Source: Sphingomicrobium arenosum (GTDB lineage: Bacteria; Pseudomonadota; Alphaproteobacteria; Sphingomonadales; Sphingomonadaceae). From it: 64,000 nucleotides of DNA. The notes below the pieces were generated by a model. The model had not been told where the DNA came from, searched no databases, and worked only from the letters and a program-made list of their open reading frames with translations. A program made the translations under genes and the position numbers. Within the stretch, counting starts at the first letter, position 1, and each line of letters starts with the position of its first letter. Shown here one piece after another: positions 11,780-20,300 of the stretch. The stretch lies in contig NZ_JANPVN010000001.1 in NCBI RefSeq assembly GCF_026157085.1, positions 372,001 through 436,000 on the forward strand, written 5' to 3'.

Positions 11780-12673
11780 GTGCCTGAAACCACGCTTGAG
11801 ACCGTCCTGAACATCCTGAAGGACGAGGCCAATGACGTCCTGACCGAGTGGATCGAAGTCGCCGAGGACGATGGCGCCAAACGCGCTGACCTTTTCTCGG
11901 AGAAGGAAGAGCGTGACCAGGCCGCCTCGCTGCTGCGGGCGTTCCGCACGGGCGTGAAGGACGGATATCGCGATGGCGACTTCGATCTCGAGGACGACCA
12001 TTGGGCGGACCTTCGCGGCATCCTTGCGGAAATCACGCATGAACGCGTCGAGCGCGGTGTTCTTCCGGGCGAGATGGCGACCTTCGTCCTGTCGCTGAAA
12101 CCGCCGGTGATCGAGCGCCTGAAGGCTCGACTTGCGGATAACCCCGACCGTTTGATCGACGAGGTGCTGCTAGTCTCGAAGGCGATCGATGCCTTTGCCA
12201 TCCATTCGGCCGAAGTCTTCATCCGCGAGCGTGAGGAAGTGATCGAGCGCCAGCGCGAGGAAATGATCGAACTGTCCACGCCGGTGGTTGAATTGTGGGA
12301 CAAGGTGCTCACGCTACCGCTGATCGGGACACTCGACAGCCTTCGCGCTCAAGAAGTGATGGAAAACCTCCTCGAGGCGATCGTCCAATATCAGGCGGAG
12401 GTCGTCATCGTCGACATCACCGGAGTACGCACGGTCGACACGCAGGTCGCGCAGCATCTGTTGCGGACGGCCGCGGCGGTGCGCCTGATGGGTGCGCGAT
12501 GCATCATTTCGGGCATCAGCCCCAAGATCGCGCAAACCATGGTGCAACTCGGCGTGGATGTTGGCGAGGTGCAGACCCGCTCCTCGATCCGCAGCGCGCT
12601 GACCGACGCGCTTACGTCGGTCGGCGTCGCCATCATGCCGCTGTCCAATCTCGAGGGTAAAGCGGCGCGATGA
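11780..12673 (+). CDS. rsbR: RsbR-like stressosome sensor/scaffold (RsbT co-antagonist)
   Basis: 297-residue protein starting with GTG after a CGAGGAGA ribosome-binding site. Residues 1-160 are all-helical and resemble the RsbRD-type N-terminal sensor domain; a coiled linker (REREEVIERQREEMIEL) leads into a C-terminal STAS domain (about 170-285). The STAS phosphorylation region is recognisable: DITGVRTVDTQVAQHLL, then the conserved SGISPKIAQTMVQLG. In Bacillus, RsbR paralogues build the stressosome with RsbS and hold RsbT until stress. First gene of a five-gene operon in which every junction is a 4-nt overlap. The sensed signal is unknown. Confidence 0.9.
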   Translation: MPETTLETVLNILKDEANDVLTEWIEVAEDDGAKRADLFSEKEERDQAASLLRAFRTGVKDGYRDGDFDLEDDHWADLRGILAEITHERVERGVLPGEMATFVLSLKPPVIERLKARLADNPDRLIDEVLLVSKAIDAFAIHSAEVFIREREEVIERQREEMIELSTPVVELWDKVLTLPLIGTLDSLRAQEVMENLLEAIVQYQAEVVIVDITGVRTVDTQVAQHLLRTAAAVRLMGARCIISGISPKIAQTMVQLGVDVGEVQTRSSIRSALTDALTSVGVAIMPLSNLEGKAAR

Positions 12674-13029
12674 GGGCAGCGTCCATCTATGAGGTGGAAG
12701 GCGTCCTGCTCGTCTCGATCCGCGATGACATCGCGGACACGGACATCCTCGAGCTGCAGGACGAACTCTCCGAGCGTATCTCGCAGCATGACGTCGAGGC
12801 CGTGGTCATCGATATCGGCGAACTCGAGATCGTTGATACCTTCGTTGGCCGCGTGCTCGGGCAATTGACCTCGGTCGCGCAATTGCTCGACGCCGAGACC
12901 TATGTCGTGGGGATGCGTCCGGCGGTGGCCATGACGCTGGTGCAGCTCGGCATGTACCTGCCCGACAACCGCACCGCGCTCAATCTCAGCCATGCCATGC
13001 GGAAAATGAGACAAAGCGATCAGAAGTGA
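12670..13029 (+). CDS. rsbS: RsbS-like STAS-domain stressosome core protein
   Basis: 119-residue single-STAS protein. The VVIDIGELEIVDTFVGRVL segment matches the RsbS phosphosite region, with Thr in place of the Bacillus Ser59 in the D-S/T-F motif. Short length and the absence of a sensor domain fit RsbS, which forms the stressosome core and is phosphorylated by RsbT. It overlaps rsbR and rsbT by 4 nt each (ATGA, GTGA), so stoichiometric translation is likely. Confidence 0.92.
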   Translation: MRAASIYEVEGVLLVSIRDDIADTDILELQDELSERISQHDVEAVVIDIGELEIVDTFVGRVLGQLTSVAQLLDAETYVVGMRPAVAMTLVQLGMYLPDNRTALNLSHAMRKMRQSDQK

Positions 13030-13448
13030 TCCTGCGCGATGGTCGAAAGGTGGCCTCCGTGCGTTTGGACGGTGACCGCGCAGTCGCGCGAGCCAGAAAG
13101 AAGGTTTCCGACATTATGCAGGACATGGGGGCGCGCCCTTCGATGCAGACCCGTTTCGTGACGGCGGTCAGCGAGATTGCGCGCAATGCCGTCGTGCATG
13201 GGGGTGGCGGCATGCTCGACGTTTTTCGTTTCGCGGGCGACCGGATGATCGGGGTCGCCGTGACCGACATGGGACCGGGGATCGAGGACCTGGACGAGGC
13301 GTTCACCGACGGGTTCACGACCCTGTCCGGTAGCATGGGGCGGGGCCTTGGTGGCGCTCGCCGGCTGGCCCGTCAGATCGAGGTGGACAGCATTCTAGGC
13401 AAGGGGACGACCGTGCGCCTCGTCGGGCAGACCCAGCTGCGTCCGTGA
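13026..13448 (+). CDS. rsbT: RsbT-like serine/threonine kinase (GHKL ATPase)
   Basis: 140-residue anti-sigma-factor-type kinase. ATP-binding boxes are intact: N-box SEIARNAVVHGGGG, G1 box VTDMGPGIED, G2 box GSMGRGLGGARRLA. In characterised stressosomes RsbT phosphorylates RsbR and RsbS, is released and activates the phosphatase RsbU. No RsbU with an RsbT-binding N-terminal domain is present here; the next gene carries its own GHKL domain fused to a phosphatase. GTG start within the rsbS stop. Confidence 0.92.
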   Translation: MILRDGRKVASVRLDGDRAVARARKKVSDIMQDMGARPSMQTRFVTAVSEIARNAVVHGGGGMLDVFRFAGDRMIGVAVTDMGPGIEDLDEAFTDGFTTLSGSMGRGLGGARRLARQIEVDSILGKGTTVRLVGQTQLRP

Positions 13449-14452
13449 TCCATTGGCTCAATATCCGTGAACTGAGCAGTGTTGCCGAAGCCCGTCGGCG
13501 GGCGCGGCGCGCGGCCAGTCGCATCGGCTTCAACTCGGTGAAGACCGAACATGTCGCCATCGTCGCGACCGAAATGGCGCAGAATATCCTGCGTCATGGT
13601 GGCGGCGGACGGTTTCTCGTGGACTGGTTCGGACCGCCGGGCGGACAGCGCCTTGTCCTCGTCGGCGTCGACGAGGGGCCGGGGATCGCGAAGCTGGAAC
13701 TCATGCTGCGCGATGGGCGAACCACGAAGAATTCGCCGGGTACGGGACTGGGCGCCATGCTGCGATTGTCGGACCGGCTCGACATCGACACGGGGCGAGG
13801 CAAGGGCACGCTGGTGACCGCCGAATTCCTGCCGCGACAGGCGAAGGGGACGATGCGCGGTCATTATGCGGCGCTCCGGCTGTCCTATCCCGGCGCACGC
13901 AAATGCGGTGACAGCGTCGCGATATGCGATATCGGATCGGTGCGGACCTTCATGGTCTGCGACGGCCTCGGGCATGGCCCCGAAGCCGCGGCGGCTGCAG
14001 AGGCGGCGCGGGAGACCTTCGTCGACGTTGCGCCCGAGGCAGGGTTGCAGGACATCCTCGACGAAATGGGTGAGGCGATGCGGGGCACGCGGGGCGGGGT
14101 CGCCAGCCTGGTTCGAGTCGACAGCGAGAACAGGAGGCTGGATTATGCCGGTATCGGCAATATCTCGACGCTGGTGCGCAGGGGCGGCGACTTTCGTCGC
14201 CTCGCCGTGCGCGATGGCCTGCTCGGAAGCGGTCGCTCCAAGGCGCATGTCGAGAGCCATGACGTCGACGAGGATACGATCGTCATCATGCATTCGGACG
14301 GGATCAATACTCTGCGCGATCTCGCGACTCGCACGTCGCTCCTCCACCGTAGTGCCCCGCTCATCGCCTCGCGGCTGTTGAGCGACAATTTGCGCGGCCG
14401 CGACGATGCCAGTGTCCTCGTTGCGCGCATGAAAGAGGGGCGTGCCCTGTGA
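13445..14452 (+). CDS. GHKL ATPase fused to SpoIIE/PP2C phosphatase (RsbX-like)
   Basis: 335 residues in two domains. Residues 1-130 are a second RsbT/RsbW-type GHKL fold with N-box EMAQNILRHGGGG and G1 box GVDEGPGIAK. Residues about 140-330 are a SpoIIE-type PP2C domain: DSVAICDIG, MVCDGLGHGPEA (metal-binding DG..GHG) and GRDDASVLVARM. RsbX in Bacillus resets the stressosome by dephosphorylating RsbR/RsbS; here the phosphatase is fused to a kinase-like domain, so it could both act on partner proteins and reset the complex. GTG start, 4-nt overlaps on both sides. Confidence 0.88.
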   Translation: MIHWLNIRELSSVAEARRRARRAASRIGFNSVKTEHVAIVATEMAQNILRHGGGGRFLVDWFGPPGGQRLVLVGVDEGPGIAKLELMLRDGRTTKNSPGTGLGAMLRLSDRLDIDTGRGKGTLVTAEFLPRQAKGTMRGHYAALRLSYPGARKCGDSVAICDIGSVRTFMVCDGLGHGPEAAAAAEAARETFVDVAPEAGLQDILDEMGEAMRGTRGGVASLVRVDSENRRLDYAGIGNISTLVRRGGDFRRLAVRDGLLGSGRSKAHVESHDVDEDTIVIMHSDGINTLRDLATRTSLLHRSAPLIASRLLSDNLRGRDDASVLVARMKEGRAL

Positions 14453-15606
14453 AGCACGACATCATCAAGGTCCGGATCGAGGAAGAGGCGGATATCATGC
14501 GGGTCCGGCAGGTCGCTGATCAGATCTGCCGTTCGCTACATCTCGAGCGGTTCGCGCGCACGCGGTGCGTCACTGCCTGTCTCGAGATTGCCCGCAACAT
14601 CCTTCAATATGCCCAACAGGGAACGGCGACCTTTCGATATGAGGAGAGTGGCGGGCGCTCTTACCTAGCGGTACGCTTTGTTGACCAGGGGCCAGGGTTC
14701 GAAATCAAGCAGAGCACGGCCAAGGGGCGCGCTTTTTATCGGGCGAAAGCTGCAGACAATAGTGATAGTGGCGGTCTCGGTCTTGGGTTGAGCGGCGCAC
14801 AACGCCTCTCGGACCAATTCGAGATCGAGAGCGGGTCCGAGGGAACGTCCGTCTACCTTGCCTTCGAAGCCGTCGTCGCGAGCGCGGACGCCACGGACAC
14901 GATAAAGAGGATCGCCGACGATATCACGCGGCTCAACAGTGCCGATCCTGTCGTTGAGCTTTCACGCCAGAACCGTGAACTCGCGGAGGCACTGGCCGAG
15001 CGCGAACTGCTGATCGCCGAGGTGCATCACCGGACGGGAAACAATCTGGCGCTGGTGAGCTCGATCATCCAGATGGCGAGCCGCAAGGCGAAAACCGATG
15101 AAGCCCGCGACCTGCTGGCGGAAACCGAAAACCGCATTCACTCGATCGTACGGGTCCACCAGGATCTCCAGCATGCGCAGAGCCAGAACGAGATTGCGGC
15201 CCTGCCGTTTCTCGAGGCAATCGCGACGAACAGCATCAATGCGTTCAGCCATGTCGGGAAGGACATCAATGTCTCTGTCGATGGTGACGCTCAGATCCTT
15301 CCGAGCGACCTCATGGCCGACCTTGGCCTCCTGGTGGGTGAATTGATTACCAATTCAGTCAAACATGCTTTTCCAAATCGTGACCACGGTACGGTCTGTG
15401 TGCGCCTGCAGCAGACGGACGAGGGCGAGGAAAGCTATCGGCTGGTGGTCGAAGATGACGGGGTCGGGTTGCCGGACGGCGAGCGGCCGGAGCGTAGTTC
15501 CTCCCTGGGTTGGCGCCTCATTCGGTCGATCGCTTCGCGCCACGAAGCGACCCTGTCGGTGGAAGGCGCGTCGGGCCTGCAGGTGGAGCTACGATTTTCG
15601 CTTTAG
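14449..15606 (+). CDS. Sensor-less histidine kinase with two GHKL ATPase domains (RsbW-like plus HisKA_2 type)
   Basis: 385 residues. Residues 1-145 are an RsbT/RsbW-like GHKL domain (LEIARNILQYAQQG, FVDQGPGF, GGLGLGLSGAQRL). A helical linker leads to the dimerisation/phosphoacceptor block LLIAEVHHRTGNNLALVSSI (His 193-194), resembling HisKA_2 kinases, then a second GHKL ATPase (GELITNSVKHAFPN; VEDDGVGLPDG; SSLGWRLIRSIASR). There is no PAS, GAF or membrane sensor; the N-terminal GHKL domain occupies the sensor place. Last gene of the stressosome operon, so it may pass the stress signal to a response regulator by phosphotransfer. No response regulator gene lies next to it. Confidence 0.85.
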   Translation: MKHDIIKVRIEEEADIMRVRQVADQICRSLHLERFARTRCVTACLEIARNILQYAQQGTATFRYEESGGRSYLAVRFVDQGPGFEIKQSTAKGRAFYRAKAADNSDSGGLGLGLSGAQRLSDQFEIESGSEGTSVYLAFEAVVASADATDTIKRIADDITRLNSADPVVELSRQNRELAEALAERELLIAEVHHRTGNNLALVSSIIQMASRKAKTDEARDLLAETENRIHSIVRVHQDLQHAQSQNEIAALPFLEAIATNSINAFSHVGKDINVSVDGDAQILPSDLMADLGLLVGELITNSVKHAFPNRDHGTVCVRLQQTDEGEESYRLVVEDDGVGLPDGERPERSSSLGWRLIRSIASRHEATLSVEGASGLQVELRFSL

Positions 15607-15792
15607 TGTGATCCCAGTCGGCAACTGCGGTGGCCCCGCCGAACCTATGCTGCAGTCTGTCTTGCAACGACCTTCATAAGCTCGCGCCACTTCCTCGTGA
15701 ATTTTCCTGACTTTCTCGGAGTCGGCAGCTTCAGCCATCGCACGCGCATGTTTGGCCCGGCGCAAATAATAGTTGTACTCTGATTCTCGCAC
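15589..15792 (-). CDS. Small helical conserved protein (paralogue of the gene at 23271-23420)
   Basis: 67 residues from GTG at 15792; a GTG at 15825 in the same frame is an alternative. The core YYLRRAKHARAMAEAA...KIHEEVARAYEGR fits a widespread sphingomonad small-protein pattern (aromatic, Arg-Ala, then A.....H..(L/V)A..Y). The protein at 23271-23420 follows the same pattern (YFAKRLRQERELARKA...AHEAMARTYAG). The gene ends 18 nt inside the convergent kinase gene. Both small genes are preceded by the same 12-mer ACAACATTTGTT. Function unknown. Confidence 0.6.
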   Translation of the reverse strand: MRESEYNYYLRRAKHARAMAEAADSEKVRKIHEEVARAYEGRCKTDCSIGSAGPPQLPTGITLKRKS

Positions 15793-15853
15793 GATTTGTC
15801 CCGTTGGCTTAAAGGTGCTTCGCACTTTCTGTCAGCCGTCACTAAGGGAAGCG

Positions 15854-15865
15854 ACAACATTTGTT
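15854..15865. promoter_or_regulatory. 12-mer ACAACATTTGTT shared upstream of two small paralogous genes
   Basis: ACAACATTTGTT, an imperfect palindrome, is found here and at 23474-23485, each time roughly 50-60 nt upstream of a small gene of the same family on the minus strand. It lies also between that gene and the Crp/Fnr-type regulator gene. It may be a regulator binding site or contain the -35 element (minus strand TTGT[T/C]G). Identity is exact at both sites; function is inferred. Confidence 0.4.
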
Positions 15866-15888
15866 TGGACTTTGGCGGTGTGCTCGAA

Positions 15889-15913
15889 GGAACTCCGCAT
15901 CGAATGACCTGTT
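15889..15913 (+). promoter_or_regulatory. Possible EcfG-type general stress promoter for the Crp/Fnr gene
   Basis: GGAAC at 15889-15893, 16 nt spacer, TGTT at 15910-15913. The alphaproteobacterial EcfG consensus is GGAAC-N16/17-CGTT, so one base differs. It lies 54 nt upstream of the preferred start at 15967. Confidence 0.35.
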
Positions 15914-15966
15914 GTTTTTCATATATGGCCCCACGTAACGCTTCTCAAAGAAACAGCGGATCAGTC

Positions 15967-16716
15967 ATGCCCACGGCCTCCTACGAGGCGGAGGCACCTT
16001 TGCATCATCTAGCGCGAAGGTTGCACAATTTCTCGGGACACGCTGTTCGTGACGACTTGGTGAACACCATTGTATCGGAGCGGGCATTCGAAGTTGACCA
16101 ACCAGCCTGGAGCGACCGCGAGTATCTTGATCATCTTATCGTGATCGAGACGGGTTGGGCCTATAGCTTCAACCTGTTTCCCGATGGGCGCCGTCATATC
16201 AGTGAATTCTATGGACCCGGGGCTATTTGCAATTGGTCGCGTTTCTCGGATTTCGTCGAGCGCGATAATCTTCTTTTTAAATCCGGGGCGCAAATTCGGA
16301 TGCTGGATCGAGACGCGCTGAGTCAGTTGTTCGAAGAGCGACCGGCAATAGCCACGCTCCTCAAAAGACATGAAGTGGCCCGAGCCATGCGTGCCTCTCA
16401 ACGGGTCAGAGCCCTGATTACAGGAGACGCGCTCGACCGAATTAGAGTGATCCTTCTCGATCTGGTGGACGAGCTCGGCACGATCGCCAATAGCCCGGAA
16501 TGGATGCCGTTGCCCTTCACTCTTTCGGAATTGTCGGATGTCGCTGGTATAACTCCAGTCCATCTCTCGCGCATGTTGAAAAAGATGACTGAGATGGGAG
16601 AAATCGAACGTAGCGACGGCCGGTTCAGACTGGAAAATGTTTCAACAATGGAGGCAGGAGTCGGATACAGGCGCTTTTTCGGAACTGCCAAAGTCCTGTC
16701 GCATGAACTGAATTAA
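15967..16716 (+). CDS. Crp/Fnr family transcriptional regulator
   Basis: 249 residues from the ATG at 15967; in-frame ATGs at 15925 and 15904 are possible but lack ribosome-binding sites. Residues about 15-130 form a cNMP-type sensor beta-roll (LDHLIVIETGWAYSFNLFPDGRRHI, FYGPGAICNW). Residues about 170-235 are a Crp-type winged HTH with recognition helix TLSELSDVAGITPVHLSRML. No Fe-S cysteine cluster as in Fnr. This form, common in sphingomonads, often has an uncharacterised ligand. It stands alone in the island; its 3' end overlaps the next, convergent small gene by 4 nt. Confidence 0.88.
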   Translation: MPTASYEAEAPLHHLARRLHNFSGHAVRDDLVNTIVSERAFEVDQPAWSDREYLDHLIVIETGWAYSFNLFPDGRRHISEFYGPGAICNWSRFSDFVERDNLLFKSGAQIRMLDRDALSQLFEERPAIATLLKRHEVARAMRASQRVRALITGDALDRIRVILLDLVDELGTIANSPEWMPLPFTLSELSDVAGITPVHLSRMLKKMTEMGEIERSDGRFRLENVSTMEAGVGYRRFFGTAKVLSHELN

Positions 16717-16916
16717 TCCAGTCTCCAGTAGAAATCACGTGCTGCCCCCATACGCGTGATGGTCGCAACCGTCTCACCATCTCGACAGATGTGCGAGCGC
16801 GCATCCTGTTCTGCGACCTTCGCGCAAAGGTTGAGAGCCGCATTCAAATCCCTGACGCCGTGCCCTCTGGTGATTGCCTGATTTTCATCGACTAAACGGA
16901 CCCAGTATCCAAACAT
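16713..16916 (-). CDS. Small hypothetical protein (67 aa)
   Basis: 67 residues, MFGYWVRLVDENQAITRGHG at the start, mixed charged, no membrane segment. I do not recognise the family. Support for a real gene is the strong ribosome-binding site (GAGGAGT, about 7 nt before the ATG on the minus strand) and a protein-like composition (a Val-Ala-Thr-Ile-Thr-Arg strand near the end). Convergent with the Crp/Fnr gene. Confidence 0.5.
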   Translation of the reverse strand: MFGYWVRLVDENQAITRGHGVRDLNAALNLCAKVAEQDARSHICRDGETVATITRMGAARDFYWRLD

Positions 16917-17042
16917 ACGGTGACTCCTCGTTGCGCCATCCGAACATCACGATTTTCGCGCTCTCACAATCACATATGTTGTCGCGCCAAGTGCATCTCT
17001 CTGGTTTTGAAAGGTGGGGATCGTCGCGTGAGGAGTTGAATA

Positions 17043-17213
17043 ATGGCTTTCAAAGAATGGAGTCGGGTCGAGGAGGAGCGACTGCTTTGTCTGACGGACG
17101 ACCGGCTTCCGGCGAAAGTGATTGCCGCTGTCCTCGATCGAAGCGAGCAAGAGGTTCGGCGCAAGCGAGTGTCGCTGATCGCCTTCGGAGGAGATAATAT
17201 GCGCGAAGCCTGA
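17043..17213 (+). CDS. Small SANT/Myb-like helical protein (56 aa)
   Basis: 56 residues: MAFKEWSRVEEERLLCLTDD, then PAKVIAAVLDRSEQEVRRKR. The W..EE..LL.L......VIA..L.RS...VR.(R) pattern is that of short SANT/Myb-like or GcrA-type helix-turn-helix domains, so DNA binding is plausible. A GAGGAG ribosome-binding site lies 8 nt upstream of the ATG. The gene is short but well supported by this site and by its composition. It lies 97 nt upstream of the hybrid kinase gene. Confidence 0.6.
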   Translation: MAFKEWSRVEEERLLCLTDDRLPAKVIAAVLDRSEQEVRRKRVSLIAFGGDNMREA

Positions 17214-17310
17214 TGGAGGCGATTAGCCGATCACTAGACTGTCACTCACCCGACATTCGCGTTAAGAGTGGTCTGAGTGCCTGGCTGAAGGCGAAACCCA
17301 AGGGGAGATA

Positions 17311-20300
17311 ATGTCCAAGCTTGAATTCCCCATTATCGCCGTCGGCGCCTCAGCGGGTGGGATCGAGGCATTGAAGAGCCTCGTCGAGTGCCTGCCGGAA
17401 GATACGCAAGCCGCCTTCGTCATTCTGCAACATCTTTCGCCAGAATATGAAAGCCAGTTGACGTCAATTCTCGATCGGGCCGGCAACTTGCCCTGTATCG
17501 AGGCCGATCACGATATGCCGATCGAGCGTGGAAATATCTACGTCCTGCCGCCCGACCAATATCTGCGCATTGCCGACCACGGCCTTTTCAGCGAGGCACC
17601 CGATGCCCCGCGCGGCCAGCGAATGCCGATCGATTTCTTCATGCGGTCTTTGGCCGATGCCGTCGGCCCGCTAGCGGCGGGGGTGGTGCTGTCCGGCACT
17701 GGTAGCGACGGGACGCTGGGTCTGCGCGCGATCAAGGGCGCAGGCGGACTGACTTTCGCACAAAGCCCAGAAACGGCGTTGTATGACGGGATGCCGAAAG
17801 CGGCGATTGCCAATGACGATGCCGATCGCGTCCTGACGATCGCAGAGATCGCCCATGAACTCAGAGACTTTTCCGAACGGTCCTCCGAGGCGCGAGAGGC
17901 GGAGGGAGAAGAGAGCAAACAGCGCACGCTGGCGCCTGTCATCTCGCTCATCAGGGCTCGGATCGGTCACGACTTTTCGGCGTACAAAACCGGTACGATC
18001 GGGCGAAGGGTGCAGCGGCGAATGAACCTCCTCCGAATTGGAAAGATGAAGGAGTATATCGCGTATCTTCGAGACAATGATGACGAATTGCGGCATCTCT
18101 TCGATGATCTGCTCATCAACGTGACCTCCTTTTTCCGCGACGCCGAAATCTGGGAGGAGGTTGGCGACAAGATTGTCGCTCCCCTGCTCGAGAATAGCGA
18201 CCAGGAGCATCCCGTAAGGGTCTGGGTGCCTGCCTGCGCAACAGGTGAGGAAGCCTATACCGTCGCGATGCTATTCGACGAATATTGCCGCAAGACCGAT
18301 CGCACATTCTTCTGGCAGATCTTCGCGACCGATCTCGATGAGGATGCGGTGGCGACCGGCCGCGCTGGCCTCTATCCGCAGAGCATCGCCGGAGATGTCA
18401 GCGAAGAGCGGCTCAAACGATATTTCCAACAGGAAAATGATGGGCTTCGAATCCGCAAGGATCTAAGGGAACGGGTTGTTTTTGCTCAGCAGAATCTGCT
18501 CGTCGATCCGCCCTTTTCGAAGCTCGACATGATCAGCTGCCGCAATCTGCTGATCTACCTCGACAGTGAGCATCAGCGTCGGCTGATGGATACGTTCCGT
18601 TTCGCCATTCGCGAGGGCGGTTTCCTCGTGCTGGGAACGTCCGAAAGCGCGGGCGCGCGCGCGCGACATTTCGAGGTCGTATCGAAATCGGCGCATATCT
18701 ACAAGCGCAAGCCTGGGCTCGCTACGCCGAATTTTGCGAAACGTCATGAGATCGCCAACGACCTGACGGCGTTGCGCCCCCCAATTCAGCGCCAGCAACT
18801 TAGGAAGAAGGATCTAGGCGAGCGAGTACGGCAAGCGCTTCTCGACCGTTACGCTCCAGCTGGTGCGGTCGTCGATCGTAACGGCGTCATCGCCTACTAT
18901 ACCGGGCCGATCCGACGTTTCACCGAGCTGCCCGAGGGGGAGCCGACCAGCAATCTGTTCAATATGCTGCCGGCCACGCTGCGCAGTTGCATGCGTGAGA
19001 TCATCGAAGAGCTCCGTAACGGCGAGCGTCGCCTTGCCGGGAGGACGACGAAGGTCCGCAAAACCGACATGGACGAGAGCGTTTGCATCGAGGGGATGGT
19101 GCTTCGCGGCGGCGAAGAGGAGGAACCGCAATATCTGCTAACCTTCCAAACGGTCGATCACGTCGAGCATCCGGTTCACAACGCGAGAGAAGACGAGAGC
19201 GCCGATATCCGGATGCTCGAAAATGAACTGGCGATCCTTCGCGAAGATCTACAGACAACCGTCGAGGAACTCGAAACTTCGAACGAAGAACTGAAAGCTT
19301 CGCACGAGGAAGCGGTCGCGGCGAATGAGGAACTGCAGTCCGCCAACGAAGAGCTTGAAACGAGCCGCGAGGAACTGCAATCGCTCAATGAAGAACTGAT
19401 CACCGTCAATCACCAGCTCGAGGACAAGATTGGCGAGGTCGAAAGCACCACCGACGATCTACAGAACCTCCTGACGTCCGCCCGGCTGCCGGTATTGTTT
19501 CTTGACCCCAAATTTCGAATTTCGAACTTTACGCCATCGATCCATTCGGTGGTCGAGCTGCGCGATGCCGACATCAATCGTCCCATCAGCGAGCTAGCAA
19601 TGAAGGTCGAGGACGAAACGCTGCTTGAGGATGCCGAGGCGGTGCTCAGCGATCTCGTGCCGATCGAGAAGGAAATCATCTCAAACGAAGGCAAGACTTT
19701 TCTTCGTCGGATCCAGCCTTATCGCACGTCGGATCAACGAATTGGCGGGGTGGTACTCACTTTCACGGATATTTCCGACCAAGCGGAGACGGCGCGCCGC
19801 CTGAGCCAACGTGAGAAGCAGTCGGCTATCCTTGCCGATTTGGCCAGCGACGCGCTCAATCAGGCCGATGTGACCGATTATCTGAATTCTTCGTGCCAGA
19901 AACTGGCAGAGGGGATGGAGTGCCAGTTCGCAAAAGTTCTTCGTCTCGCGCCCGATGGCGGGGAATTCGAGCTGGTCGCCGGGACGGGGTGGAAAGCTGG
20001 GCAGATCGGAACCGCGAAAATTCCCGCCGATAGGCATAGCCAGGCAGGCTTCACCTTGATGGAGCAGGAACCCGTTTTGGTTCGCGATGTCGAAAGCGAA
20101 CAGCGCTTTGGACCACCCGAATTCCTGAAAGAGCATAAGGTACGTTCCGGCATCAGCACGCTTCTTCGCGTCGATGGACGTCTGTGGGGCATCCTCAGTG
20201 TGCACAGCAAGGACCCTGACGAGTTTGACACCGATGACGTGGCGATCGTCGCCGGTGCCGCGGACATCGTCGCACTCGCGCTCGACCAGATCGGACGCGA

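Noticed and set aside
11466..11810. 114-codon plus-strand frame before rsbR
   Set aside because: No family, no ribosome-binding site, and it runs into the rsbR start in another frame; treated as intergenic.
11780..15606. Standard PhyR/NepR/EcfG general stress genes in the stress region
   Set aside because: No gene with these patterns was found; the operon is of RsbRST type.
19200..19440. Glu/Asn/Gln-rich repeat as a possible DNA repeat
   Set aside because: It is the coding sequence of the coiled coil in the hybrid kinase, not an independent element.
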